Of a stretch of DNA of 64,000 nucleotides, positions 53,089-61,712 are shown piece by piece; position 1 is the stretch's first letter, and every line of letters begins with the position of its first letter. The notes under the pieces are model-generated. The model saw only the letters and a list, made by a program, of their open reading frames with translations. It did not search any database and had not been told where the DNA came from. The stretch covers positions 1-64,000 of the forward strand of contig JAFVBB010000005.1 of NCBI GenBank assembly GCA_017480225.1, written 5' to 3'. The translations under genes and the position numbers were made by a program. This stretch comes from Bacteroidales bacterium (GTDB lineage: Bacteria > Bacteroidota > Bacteroidia > Bacteroidales > P3).

Positions 53089-53910
53089 TCAGTTTTCAAT
53101 TTTGCCGATTAATGAGTCGAAGAATTTGCCTATCTGGGCGTAGAAGAGGTCGCGGTCGGGCTCGTAGGGCAGCACGTGGTGCTTGTTCTTCATGGCGAAG
53201 TCGACCAGCTCGGGGTTGGCGTCGGGCGAGCCCACGATGACGCCGTGCGAGTAGGTGATGGCGGCCTTCATCAGCCCCAGGTAGGTCGTGTCGCCATACA
53301 GGCGCAGGTCTTTCGCCGTGGCGTTGTCGGCCTTCATCTTGCGCTCCAGGTCGCCCCCGATGCGCCCCTCGAAGCCCCCGGCGGTGAGCGTGATGACCAT
53401 CTTCGTGCCCGAGAAGAAGGCGTTCTCCTTGTTGATGCGGCGCATGTAGAAGGGTATCATCGACGTGAACCACCCGCCGAAGTTCACCAGGTGGGGCTGC
53501 CAGGCCAGCTTGCGCACGGCCTCGAGCGAGCCGCGCCCGAAGAAGAGCAGCTGCTCGTCGCAGTCTGGCCGCGTCGTGCCGTCGGCTTCGAGCGGCGACT
53601 CGACACCGGCGAAGTACTCGTCGTTGTCGATGAAGTACACCTGCATCCTGGCCGAGGGTATGGAGCCAACTTTGATTATGAGCTGGTGGTCGCAGTTGTT
53701 CAGAATCAAGTTCATGCCGCTGAGCCTGATTACCTCGTGCAGCTGGTGCTTGCGCTCGGCCACGCCGGCGAATTTGGGCATGAAAACCCTGATCTCGCGC
53801 CCGGTCTCCTGCATCTTGGCAGGCAGATAGCGCCCCATCGCGGCCAGCTCGCTCTCGCTGCTGAACGGCATAATCTCTTGGTTTACAAACAGTATTCGTC
53901 CTTTACCCAT
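53089..53910 (-). CDS. Short glycogen/starch synthase family protein (GT5 N-terminal domain only)
   Basis: Start ATG 53908-53910 (MGKGRILFVNQEIMPFSSESELAAMGRYLP). The 273-residue protein corresponds to the N-terminal catalytic half of GlgA-type synthases: ISQEI-like VNQEIMPF, MPKFAGVAERKHQLHEVIRLSG, MQVYFIDNDEYFAG, and a C-terminal YSHGVIVGSPDAN segment. The second GT-B half found in full-length GlgA (about 480 residues) is absent. This is a recurrent Bacteroidota form, not obviously a truncation. Whether it synthesises glucan alone is open. It heads the operon to DUF4270, MORN and maf. Confidence 0.85.
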   Translation of the reverse strand: MGKGRILFVNQEIMPFSSESELAAMGRYLPAKMQETGREIRVFMPKFAGVAERKHQLHEVIRLSGMNLILNNCDHQLIIKVGSIPSARMQVYFIDNDEYFAGVESPLEADGTTRPDCDEQLLFFGRGSLEAVRKLAWQPHLVNFGGWFTSMIPFYMRRINKENAFFSGTKMVITLTAGGFEGRIGGDLERKMKADNATAKDLRLYGDTTYLGLMKAAITYSHGVIVGSPDANPELVDFAMKNKHHVLPYEPDRDLFYAQIGKFFDSLIGKIEN

Positions 53911-53937
53911 AACCGTGAGTATATTTTTTCCGTGCTG

Positions 53938-53968
53938 CAAAATTACAAATTTTTTCTCAATTGGCAAA
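53938..53968 (-). promoter_or_regulatory. Bacteroidota-type promoter for the glycogen-synthase-like operon
   Basis: On the minus strand TTTG (53968-53965), a 19-base spacer, then TAATTTTG (53945-53938); the ATG is 27 bases on. Confidence 0.75.
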
Positions 53969-54085
53969 AACGAATTTCAGCATCACAGGCTGTGGCGGGC
54001 GGCGGTGTGCGTCAACGGCTTGGAGTGCTGGCGGTTGCACGTGCCGTAAGCCCTGCCGCCGCCCTGCGCCGGGATGCCTCCAAGT

Positions 54086-54210
54086 CCGTGCCAGGACCGT
54101 CTGTTCTTCGATTGTTCTCCGATTGTTCTTCGATTGTTCTTCGATATTAAATCGAAGAACAATCGAAGAACAATCGGAGAACAATCGAAGAACAGACGGT
54201 GTTGATATGG
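54086..54210. repeat. Hairpin element, copy 6 (perfect 50-bp arms)
   Basis: The core 54096-54200 is identical to copy 1 (loop ATTAA). The flanks are swapped: CCGTGCCAGG is on the left here and on the right, as its complement, in copy 1, so this copy is inserted in the opposite orientation. It lies in the 486-base divergent gap 53911-54396 between the glycogen-synthase-like gene (-) and the AddA-like gene (+). I see no clear promoter for the AddA-like gene in that gap. Confidence 0.95.
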
Positions 54211-54396
54211 TGTTGATGCCTTGCGGGGCTGGTTTTCAGTGTGTTGTGATTGGTGGTCACTGTAAGTGTTTGTCGGAGTGGAGTTTGCATGGCCGGGAAG
54301 GGCGGTGCTGCGGGGTGCGCACAATAATTCGGCGTGGCTGCCGTTTGCGGTCTGTGCGCCGCGCCTGCAACGGGCGCGGCCAACCTGTTAACCGCA

Positions 54397-57300
54397 ATGA
54401 CTACGATGAACCCCTTTGTGATATGCAAGGCCGCCGCAGGCAGCGGCAAGACCTTCACCCTGGTGCGCGAATACCTGAAGCTGGCCATGCTGCCGCCGCG
54501 CGGCGAGGGCGAGGGCTGGCGCGAGCACTGGGAGCGGTGGCTGCCGTTCCGCTTTGCAGGCATCCTGGCCATAACCTTCACCAACAAGGCGGCTGGCGAG
54601 ATGAAGAGCCGCGTGATGGACAGCCTGCTGGCCATAGCCGCCAGCGAGCCGGGCGGCGGGCTCGACGGCATGGGAGGCTCGCTGCTCGACGCCCTCAACT
54701 CGACGCCCGAGTACAGCCGCCGACCGCTGCAGGCCGACGAGCTGCGCCGCATGGCCGCCGTGCTTTACTCGGCGGTGCTGCACCGCTACACCGACCTCTC
54801 GGTGTGCACCATAGACAGCTTCATGCACCGCGTGGTGCGCACCTTTGCCCACGAGCTCGACAAGCCGGTTGACTTCGAGGTGATGATCGACCACGACGAG
54901 CTGGTGGAGCAGGCAGTGGAGGGCTTGATGGCGCAGGTGGGCAAGGCCGGCAACGAGGAGCTGACGCGCGTGGTGGAGGCCTTCTCGCGCAGCCGCATGG
55001 AGGAGGACAAGGGCTACCGCATAGAGGGGGCGCTGGTGTCGCTGGCGGCGCAGCTCTTCCGCGAGGACGCCTCGCACTACCTCGACGCGCTGTCGCAGCT
55101 GCGCATGGGCGACTTCATCGACATGCAGCGCGAGCTCAGCGAGGAGAACCGCCGCTTCGAGCGGCAGGTGGCCGACTGCGGCGCGCGCATGATGGAGGCC
55201 TTGTCGTCAATCGGCGTGGCCGACATCGACTGCGCGGGCGGCGCCAAGGGCTTCTACGGCTACTTCCGCTCGGTGGCCGAGGGGTCGGTGCGCCCGCTGA
55301 CCAAGACCGCCGCCAAGGCTTTCGAGGAGGGCAGGCTCTGCAGCGCAAAATGCGGCGACGCGGCGCGCGAGGCCCTCGACGAGGCTGCCCCCGACCTCAC
55401 CGACATCTACCTCGACCTGCGCTCGCTGGTGGGTGTGGCCGAGGGTGGCGAGGACGACGAGGGCGGGCCGCTGCGCGACTACAGCACGCGCCTCATCCTG
55501 CTGCGCAACATCTACAGCATGGCCCTGCTGGGCGAGCTCAACAGTCGCCTGCGCCAGTATGCAGCCGAGAACGGCGTGGTGCACCTGTCGGAGTTCAACC
55601 AGATGATTGGAGGCATAGTGGCCGAGCAGCCGGCACCTTTCATCTACGAGCGCCTGGGCAACCGCTACCGCCACTTCCTCATCGACGAATTTCAGGACAC
55701 GTCGGTGCTGCAGTGGCACAACCTGGTGCCGCTGCTCGAGAACGGAGTGTCGCAGCGACACGAGAGCCTGGTGGTGGGCGACGGCAAGCAGGCCATCTAC
55801 CGCTTCCGCCAGGGCGACGTGCGCCAGTTTGTGGCACTGCCGCGCGTGGAGGGTCTGCCCCTGCACGGGCAGACGCTGGCGGCTGAGGGCAACTACAGCC
55901 AGGTGCAGCTCACCGAGAACTACCGCACGGCCGAGCGCATCGTGGCGTTCAACAACGGCTTCTTCGAGTGGCTGCTGGCCCACAGTCCCTACAGCGGCAA
56001 CGAGCTGGCGCAGCAGATATACATAGGCCGCCGCGACGGCGAGGGGCGCCCGGAGCTCTTCCAGCACCTGCCGGAGGGCGGCAGGCCGGGCGGCAGGGTG
56101 GACCTTCGCCTGGTGGAGGGCGACGCGAAGGAGGGTGTGTGCGAGCACATTCGCGCCACCATTGAGCGGCTGGTGACCGAGGAGGGCTACCGCCAAAGTG
56201 ACATCATGGTGCTGGCACGCTACAACCGCGAACTCGACGTCATCAGCACCTACCTGCAAAGCCACCACGAGGGTATGCGCATAGAGGTGACCTCGAGCGA
56301 GTCGTTCTTCCTCTGCCGCAGCCATGCCGTCATGGCGCTGGTGTCGGCGCTGCGGCTCGTCGACGACCCGTCCGACCGTGTGGCCGCCGCTTCGCTCATG
56401 CAGTGCCTCTTCGCGCTGGGGCTCGTGGCCTCGCCCCACGACGATGACTTCCTGGGCGGCGGTGTGTCCGACGTGCGCTCAATGCTGCTGGCCGAGGGTC
56501 GCGGCTTCGACCTGCGGCTCGACTACCTGGCCTCGCTCGACCTCTACGACTGCTGCGAGGAGGCGGTGCGCCAGCTGCACCTCGACGGCTTCGACACGGC
56601 CTATGTGGCCTCGCTGCTGGGGAGGGTGAACGACTACAGTGTGCGCCACCACGACGGGGTGGGGGGCTTCTTGAGCTGGTTCGACGAGCACGCCTCGGCC
56701 GACTTCACGCTGGCCACGCGCCGGCAGCTGTCGGCCGCCAGCCCGGAGGGGGTCGACGCCGTGCGCCTGCTCACCATACACAAGGCCAAGGGACTGGAAG
56801 CGCCGGTGGTGATAGTGCCCGTCTTCGCGTCGTCGGCCAAAGGCTACAGCCTGTGGGTCGACCTGGGCGAGGGGCTGCCCATCGCCGGGCACCGCCTGCC
56901 TGCGGCCTACGTGGAGCTTGGGCAGAAGAGCTCCACCCGCTTCGACCCCACGCGCGACGCCGAGCGGCGGCTGCACGAGGTGGACATGCTCAATGTGCTC
57001 TACGTGGCGCTGACGCGCCCGCGCGAGCAACTGTATGTGGTCGGCGTGAAGCAGCGTGAGGACAGCAAGGCCGAGCCGGGCTTCGCCCAGCTGATGGCGG
57101 AGTACATAGAGCAGTGCAACCCCGACCTGGGCGGTGGCCCGACGCGCGGCGAGGCGCCCCGGGGGGCTGCGCAGGCGACTGCCGAGGCCGTGCCCCTGCG
57201 GCACGTGTCGTTTGCCGACTGGACGTCGAAGGTGCAGGTGGCCTCGCCCGCCGAGAACGCGCTCACGCCGCTGCTGGAGCGCAGCATCAGGCTTGGCAAC

Positions 57301-57711
57301 TGGCTGCACGCCGCGATGGCGCTGGTGGGCGACGCCCAGTCGGTGGATAAGGCTTTGTCCGACTTTGCCGACAGGGAGGCTCTGCCCGACGGCGACATGG
57401 AAGAGGTGGCACGGATGGTGCGCGCGGTGGTGAGCCACCCCGAGGCAGGCCGCTTCTTCGGGCATGGCTGCGTGGTGAAGACCGAGTGCGACATGGTTGA
57501 CGCGCAGGGGGTGATCCGTCCCGACCGCATAGTGCTCGCCCAGGGTGAGACATGGGTGGTAGACTTCAAGACAGGCCGCGACATGGGCGCTGACCACGAC
57601 AGGCAGCTTGCACGCTACTGCGCCGCGCTGCGCGAGATGGGCTATCCGCGCGTCAGCGGCTGGCTGGTCTATGCGGGCGACGAGGTCAGGGTGCGCCAAG
57701 CGGCCGTGTGA
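54397..57711 (+). CDS. AddA-like UvrD-family helicase with C-terminal PD-(D/E)XK nuclease
   Basis: The start is ATG 54397 or 54406 (MNPFVICKAAAGSGKTFTL), just before Walker A. The protein is about 1100 residues. Superfamily 1 motifs run in order: AAAGSGKT (I), AITFTNKAAGEMK (Ia), LIDEFQDTS (II), VGDGKQAIYRFRQGD (III), LTENYRT (IV), LLTIHKAKGLEAPVV (V), LYVALTRPREQLY (VI). The C-terminus has a PD-(D/E)XK nuclease (RPDRIVLAQGETWVVDFKTG, with Gln-Tyr after). This is the AddA-like subunit that resects double-strand ends for RecA loading. The usual AddB-like partner gene is not adjacent; tonB follows. Confidence 0.9.
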   Translation: MTTMNPFVICKAAAGSGKTFTLVREYLKLAMLPPRGEGEGWREHWERWLPFRFAGILAITFTNKAAGEMKSRVMDSLLAIAASEPGGGLDGMGGSLLDALNSTPEYSRRPLQADELRRMAAVLYSAVLHRYTDLSVCTIDSFMHRVVRTFAHELDKPVDFEVMIDHDELVEQAVEGLMAQVGKAGNEELTRVVEAFSRSRMEEDKGYRIEGALVSLAAQLFREDASHYLDALSQLRMGDFIDMQRELSEENRRFERQVADCGARMMEALSSIGVADIDCAGGAKGFYGYFRSVAEGSVRPLTKTAAKAFEEGRLCSAKCGDAAREALDEAAPDLTDIYLDLRSLVGVAEGGEDDEGGPLRDYSTRLILLRNIYSMALLGELNSRLRQYAAENGVVHLSEFNQMIGGIVAEQPAPFIYERLGNRYRHFLIDEFQDTSVLQWHNLVPLLENGVSQRHESLVVGDGKQAIYRFRQGDVRQFVALPRVEGLPLHGQTLAAEGNYSQVQLTENYRTAERIVAFNNGFFEWLLAHSPYSGNELAQQIYIGRRDGEGRPELFQHLPEGGRPGGRVDLRLVEGDAKEGVCEHIRATIERLVTEEGYRQSDIMVLARYNRELDVISTYLQSHHEGMRIEVTSSESFFLCRSHAVMALVSALRLVDDPSDRVAAASLMQCLFALGLVASPHDDDFLGGGVSDVRSMLLAEGRGFDLRLDYLASLDLYDCCEEAVRQLHLDGFDTAYVASLLGRVNDYSVRHHDGVGGFLSWFDEHASADFTLATRRQLSAASPEGVDAVRLLTIHKAKGLEAPVVIVPVFASSAKGYSLWVDLGEGLPIAGHRLPAAYVELGQKSSTRFDPTRDAERRLHEVDMLNVLYVALTRPREQLYVVGVKQREDSKAEPGFAQLMAEYIEQCNPDLGGGPTRGEAPRGAAQATAEAVPLRHVSFADWTSKVQVASPAENALTPLLERSIRLGNWLHAAMALVGDAQSVDKALSDFADREALPDGDMEEVARMVRAVVSHPEAGRFFGHGCVVKTECDMVDAQGVIRPDRIVLAQGETWVVDFKTGRDMGADHDRQLARYCAALREMGYPRVSGWLVYAGDEVRVRQAAV

Positions 57712-57851
57712 GCGGGCAGAAAAAAATGTTAAAAAAGCAGTTTTTTTAGGCACCGGTGTTGCCGGTTGAGTTTTTTTTAGTAATTTAGCGGTGGAATAAA
57801 TGGGGCGCTTTTGTCCCCCTGTAGTGGAATAAAAAACTAACAGTCAAAAAT

Positions 57852-58538
57852 ATGGAGCTGAAGAAAAATCCGAAGGCCGACCTTGAAAAACGCCGCGGGC
57901 TCTACCTTGAGATAGGACTTGTGGTGACGATGGTGGCCGCATTGGTGGCTTTCAACGTGAAGCGCTACGACAAGGCAGAGAAGGTGCAGTTCGAGCGCCA
58001 TGCCAGCGAGGAGCAGGAGGAGATTATCATCCAGACGCAGCAGGACGAGCTGCCGCCGCCACCGCCACCCGAGCAGCCCGAGGTGACAACCCAGTTTGAG
58101 GAGGTGGAAGACGACGCCGAGATTGAGAACGAGCTTTCCGTCAACGCTGAGGTGACCGATGATACCAAGAACACCGAGATTGTCCCCGTCAGCATAGAGG
58201 AGGAGGTGGAGGAAGAGGACCAGACCATCTTCACTGTGGTTGAGAACGAGCCGGAGTTCCCCGGCGGCTATGACGCTCTGATGAAGTATCTTGGTGAGAA
58301 CATCAAGTATCCGCAACTTGCGCGCGACAACAACATCGTTGGCAAGGTGTACATCACCTTCGTGGTGGAGCGTGACGGCTCGATTGCCGACGCCAGGGTG
58401 GTGAAAGACATCGGCGGCGGCTGCGGCCAGGAGGCTCTGCGTGTTGTGAAGTCGATGCCCAAGTGGAAGCCTGGCAAGCAGCAGGGTCGCTCGGTGCGCG
58501 TGCAGTACAACCTGCCCGTGAGCTTCAGGCTGCGTTAA
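57852..58538 (+). CDS. tonB: TonB energy-transducing protein
   Basis: This 228-residue inner-membrane protein has one N-terminal TM helix (about residues 20-38), a Pro/Glu-rich periplasmic linker (PPPPPPEQPE and several acidic blocks) and a C-terminal TonB fold (FPGGYDALMKYLGENIKYPQLARDNNIVGKVYITFVVE ... WKPGKQQGRSVRVQYNLPVSFRLR). It contacts TonB boxes of outer-membrane receptors (SusC-type) and works with ExbB/ExbD from 7536-10017. Its promoter is weak: TAATTTAG at 57781 is only a poor match. Confidence 0.93.
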   Translation: MELKKNPKADLEKRRGLYLEIGLVVTMVAALVAFNVKRYDKAEKVQFERHASEEQEEIIIQTQQDELPPPPPPEQPEVTTQFEEVEDDAEIENELSVNAEVTDDTKNTEIVPVSIEEEVEEEDQTIFTVVENEPEFPGGYDALMKYLGENIKYPQLARDNNIVGKVYITFVVERDGSIADARVVKDIGGGCGQEALRVVKSMPKWKPGKQQGRSVRVQYNLPVSFRLR

Positions 58539-58561
58539 ACAGACAGTTGACAACCCGATGC

Positions 58562-58619
58562 ACAAAGGTTTAGTGCGAGCGGCAGTGCCCGGTGGGCAGC
58601 TGTCGGCACTAAACCTTTG
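58562..58619. repeat. Imperfect 58-bp inverted repeat between tonB and ABC-F genes
   Basis: Outer arms CAAAGGTTTAGTGC / GCACTAAACCTTTG pair perfectly over 14 bp. The inner parts (CGGCAGTGCCC against GGGCAGCTGTCG, loop GGT) pair with one or two mismatches or bulges, so the whole segment can form one long hairpin. No T run follows, so it is not a standard terminator. It is not related in sequence to the six-copy hairpin family. Confidence 0.7.
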
Positions 58620-58646
58620 GCCGTGTAAAGAAACAGTGAGCCAAAA

Positions 58647-60548
58647 TTGATTAGTGTCAACAATCTATCGGTGCAATTCACCGGCACCGACCTCTTCAGC
58701 GGTGTTACGTTCAACATTGGTGACCGCGACAGGGTCGGACTTGTAGGGAAGAACGGCGCAGGCAAGAGCACGCTGCTGAAGATACTCTGCGGATGGCAGG
58801 AGCCGGAGGCAGGCAGTGTAGTGGTGGCCAGCGGCCAGACGGTGGGATACCTTCCGCAGGAGATGGTTCCCGAGGCGCATGGCACGGTGCTTGAAGATGC
58901 CATGACGGCCTTTGCCCGGCTCGACGAGATGGAACGCGAGCTGGAGCGGCTCTCAATACAGATAGCCGAGCGCACCGACTATGAGAGCGAGGATTACTCG
59001 CGCCTGCTGGTGCGCCACACTGAGCTGTCGGAGCACATGGCTGTGCTCGGTGGCGGGCGTCGGCGCGAGGCGGCGGAGAAGGTGCTGCTGGGCTTGGGCT
59101 TCAGGCACGACGACTTCGATAAGCCGGTGGCGGTGTTCAGCGGCGGCTGGCAGATGCGCGTGGAGCTGGCCAAACTGCTGCTGCAGCATCCCGACTTCAT
59201 TCTGCTCGATGAGCCGACGAACCACCTTGACATCGGTTCGATACAGTGGCTTGAGGGCTATCTGGCCGACTATTCGGGGGCGGTGGTGCTTGTGAGTCAC
59301 GACCGCGCGTTCCTCGACAATATCACAAAACGCACGGTGGAGATCACCGCCGGGCGGATATACGACTACAAGTGCCCGTACAGCGAGTATGTGGTGCAGA
59401 TGCAGCAGCGCAGGGCAAGCCAGATGGCGCAGCTCACCAACCAGCAGCGACAGGTGGCGCAGATAGAGGCGTTCATAGAGCGCTTCCGCTACAAGGCTAC
59501 AAAGAGCCGCCAGGTGCAGAGCCGCATAAAGATGCTGGAACGCATGGAGGAGGTGAAGGTTGACGAGGTGAGCACAGAGAGCATACACTTCCAGTTTCCG
59601 CCTGCCCCGCACAGCGGGAAGATAGTGGTGGAGGCGCAGCATCTTGGCAAGGCATACGGCAGCAACCAGGTGTTCGACGGGGTAGACCTTCTGCTCACGG
59701 CGGGACGCAAGGTGGCATTCGTCGGTCGCAACGGCGAAGGCAAGAGCACCATGGCAAAGATAATAGTGGGCGACCTTAACGACTACACAGGCACGCTGCG
59801 GCTTGGCGCCAATGTCGTGATAGGCTACTATGCGCAAAATCAGGCTGCGATGCTCAATCTGGACCGCACGGTTTACGAGACGATTGACGACGTGGCACAA
59901 GGCGACATACGTCCGAAGATACGCAGTATACTGGGTAGCTTCCTGTTTGCTGACGACGACATGGACAAGAAGGTGCGTGTGCTCAGTGGTGGAGAGAAGG
60001 CAAGGCTGGCATTGGCCAAGCTGTTGCTGACACCGTGCAACCTGCTTGTGCTTGACGAGCCCACCAATCACCTTGACATGGACAGCAAGGATGTGCTGAA
60101 GAATGCCTTGCTGCAATTCAACGGTACGCTCATTGTGGTGAGCCATGACCGTGACTTTCTGGCAGGGCTCACCGAAGAGCTGTATGAGTTCCGCGACGGC
60201 GGGGTGCATGAGTTCCGTGGTGATGTGATGGAATGGCTTGAGGCTTCGGAGCAGAGCAGGCAGGCAGTGTCTGTTGCGTCGCACCAGCAGCAACGTTCAC
60301 AGGGACGTGAAGCATATGAGAAGAGCCGTGAGGCGGAGCGTGAAAAGCGCAAGTTGCAGAATGTTGTGAGGCAGAAGGAGGCGGAGGTTGAAGAGATTGA
60401 GAGAAAGATTGCGGAGCGCGACGCCATGCTGGCGGCAGGTGAGCAGCCCGATGCAGAATTTTATGAGGAATACCAGCGGCTTAAGCAGCAGTTGGATGCC
60501 AAGATTGAAGAATGGGAGGAGGCTGTGATTGCCGCGGAAAACGATTAA
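58647..60548 (+). CDS. ABC-F family ATPase (ribosome-associated), TTG start
   Basis: This 633-residue protein has two ABC ATPase domains and no membrane domain. Walker A motifs are GKNGAGKST (34-42) and GRNGEGKST, signatures FSGGWQMRVELAKLLL and LSGGEKARLALAKLLL, Walker B LLDEPTNHLD and VLDEPTNHLD. The Glu-Lys-Arg-rich linker (about residues 250-320) and a coiled C-terminus (about 520-633) are as in Uup/YkpA-like ABC-F. Translation must start at TTG 58647 (MISVNNLSVQF), because a stop codon lies in frame 19 bases upstream and no ATG/GTG is available at the right place. The family rescues stalled ribosomes or confers antibiotic tolerance; the exact class is undetermined. Confidence 0.92.
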   Translation: MISVNNLSVQFTGTDLFSGVTFNIGDRDRVGLVGKNGAGKSTLLKILCGWQEPEAGSVVVASGQTVGYLPQEMVPEAHGTVLEDAMTAFARLDEMERELERLSIQIAERTDYESEDYSRLLVRHTELSEHMAVLGGGRRREAAEKVLLGLGFRHDDFDKPVAVFSGGWQMRVELAKLLLQHPDFILLDEPTNHLDIGSIQWLEGYLADYSGAVVLVSHDRAFLDNITKRTVEITAGRIYDYKCPYSEYVVQMQQRRASQMAQLTNQQRQVAQIEAFIERFRYKATKSRQVQSRIKMLERMEEVKVDEVSTESIHFQFPPAPHSGKIVVEAQHLGKAYGSNQVFDGVDLLLTAGRKVAFVGRNGEGKSTMAKIIVGDLNDYTGTLRLGANVVIGYYAQNQAAMLNLDRTVYETIDDVAQGDIRPKIRSILGSFLFADDDMDKKVRVLSGGEKARLALAKLLLTPCNLLVLDEPTNHLDMDSKDVLKNALLQFNGTLIVVSHDRDFLAGLTEELYEFRDGGVHEFRGDVMEWLEASEQSRQAVSVASHQQQRSQGREAYEKSREAEREKRKLQNVVRQKEAEVEEIERKIAERDAMLAAGEQPDAEFYEEYQRLKQQLDAKIEEWEEAVIAAEND

Positions 60549-60562
60549 CAAATAGAATACAT

Positions 60563-60760
60563 ATGATGACAGTAATAGTGGTTTTGGTGGTGGCGGTGGC
60601 CGTGATAGGGCTGATGATGCTGGTGCTTGGCAGCAAGATGCTTATGCACAAGGAGAAAGAGTACAAGAGGCCATGCGCAAACGCCGACCCGACTACCGGA
60701 CGTTGCTCCCATTGCACATGTGACTTGAAGAAAACCAGCGATGGAAGAGCCGGGCATTGA
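60563..60760 (+). CDS. Small single-TM protein with Cys-rich tail
   Basis: This 65-residue protein starts MMTVIVVLVVAVAVIGLMMLVLGSK (TM helix about residues 3-23) and has a cytosolic tail with C-x-n-C-SH-C-T-C spacing (RPCANADPTTGRCSHCTCDL) that could bind a metal or cluster. It sits 14 bases after the ABC-F gene and overlaps phoH by 20 bases, so it is likely translated. Similar small membrane proteins occur in other Bacteroidales; function unknown. Confidence 0.65.
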   Translation: MMTVIVVLVVAVAVIGLMMLVLGSKMLMHKEKEYKRPCANADPTTGRCSHCTCDLKKTSDGRAGH

Positions 60761-61712
60761 AAGGTTGTTCTCGCTCGACGAGATTGACTACCAGCGTTTC
60801 TGGGGCGCAAATGGCAGAATGCTCGATTTTGTGAGACTCTTGTTCCCCAAAATCAAGATAGTGGTTCGGGGTGAGATGCTTAAAGCCATTGGCTCGGAAG
60901 ATGATATTGACTGGTTCGATGAAAAGCTCGCAGCCATGCTGTCGCATTTTGAACGTCACGGTTCGCTGGGCGAAGAGGCTGTGATGCGAATAATGGAAAG
61001 CGGCAGCACCGAACCGGGCAAGGAAAACAGCGACGAGGTGTTGGTGCACGGACGCAACGGACTGCTCGTTAAGGCTCGCACAGCCAACCAGTCGCGCCTT
61101 GTGGAGATGGTGGCGGCCAACGACCTGGTGTTTGCAGTTGGGCCTGCCGGTACGGGCAAGACCTACACGGCTGTGGCGCTGGCGGTAAGGGCATTGAAGA
61201 ACAAGGAGGTGCGCCGCATCGTGCTGACCCGTCCTGCGGTCGAGGCAGGAGAGAACTTGGGCTACCTGCCGGGCGACCTGCGCGACAAGCTCGACCCCTA
61301 CCTTCAGCCTCTCTATGATGCCCTGCGCGACATGCTGCCACCGCAGAAGATTGACAGTTACCGTGATGACGGCACCATAGAGATTGCACCGCTGGCATTT
61401 ATGCGTGGGCGCACACTCGACAATGCTTTTGTAATTCTCGACGAAGCCCAGAATGCCACTGCGGCACAGCTGAAAATGTTTCTCACCAGAATGGGGCGCA
61501 ACGCCAGGTTTGTGGTGACCGGCGACCTGACGCAGATCGACCTGCCACACCGCCAGCAGAGCGGGTTGCCGCAGGCGCTGTCGATACTGCGCGACGTGAA
61601 GGGTGTCGGCATTGTCGAGCTTGACCGCTCCGATGTGGTGAGGCACAGACTGGTGGCCGAAATAATACGTGCCTATGAACGGCAGGCCGCAAACGACAGT
61701 ACAAGGCCATGA
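60741..61712 (+). CDS. PhoH-like ATPase
   Basis: This 323-residue P-loop protein has VGPAGTGKTYTAVALAV (P-loop 134-141), RPAVEAGENLGYLPGDL, FVILDEAQNATAAQLKMFLTRMG (Walker B) and VTGDLTQIDLPHRQQSGLPQAL, all family signatures. PhoH-like ATPases (YbeZ group) act with YbeY in rRNA processing and ribosome quality control; ybeY is not adjacent. The start overlaps the small membrane protein by 20 bases and the stop overlaps ispE by four. Confidence 0.93.
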   Translation: MEEPGIERLFSLDEIDYQRFWGANGRMLDFVRLLFPKIKIVVRGEMLKAIGSEDDIDWFDEKLAAMLSHFERHGSLGEEAVMRIMESGSTEPGKENSDEVLVHGRNGLLVKARTANQSRLVEMVAANDLVFAVGPAGTGKTYTAVALAVRALKNKEVRRIVLTRPAVEAGENLGYLPGDLRDKLDPYLQPLYDALRDMLPPQKIDSYRDDGTIEIAPLAFMRGRTLDNAFVILDEAQNATAAQLKMFLTRMGRNARFVVTGDLTQIDLPHRQQSGLPQALSILRDVKGVGIVELDRSDVVRHRLVAEIIRAYERQAANDSTRP

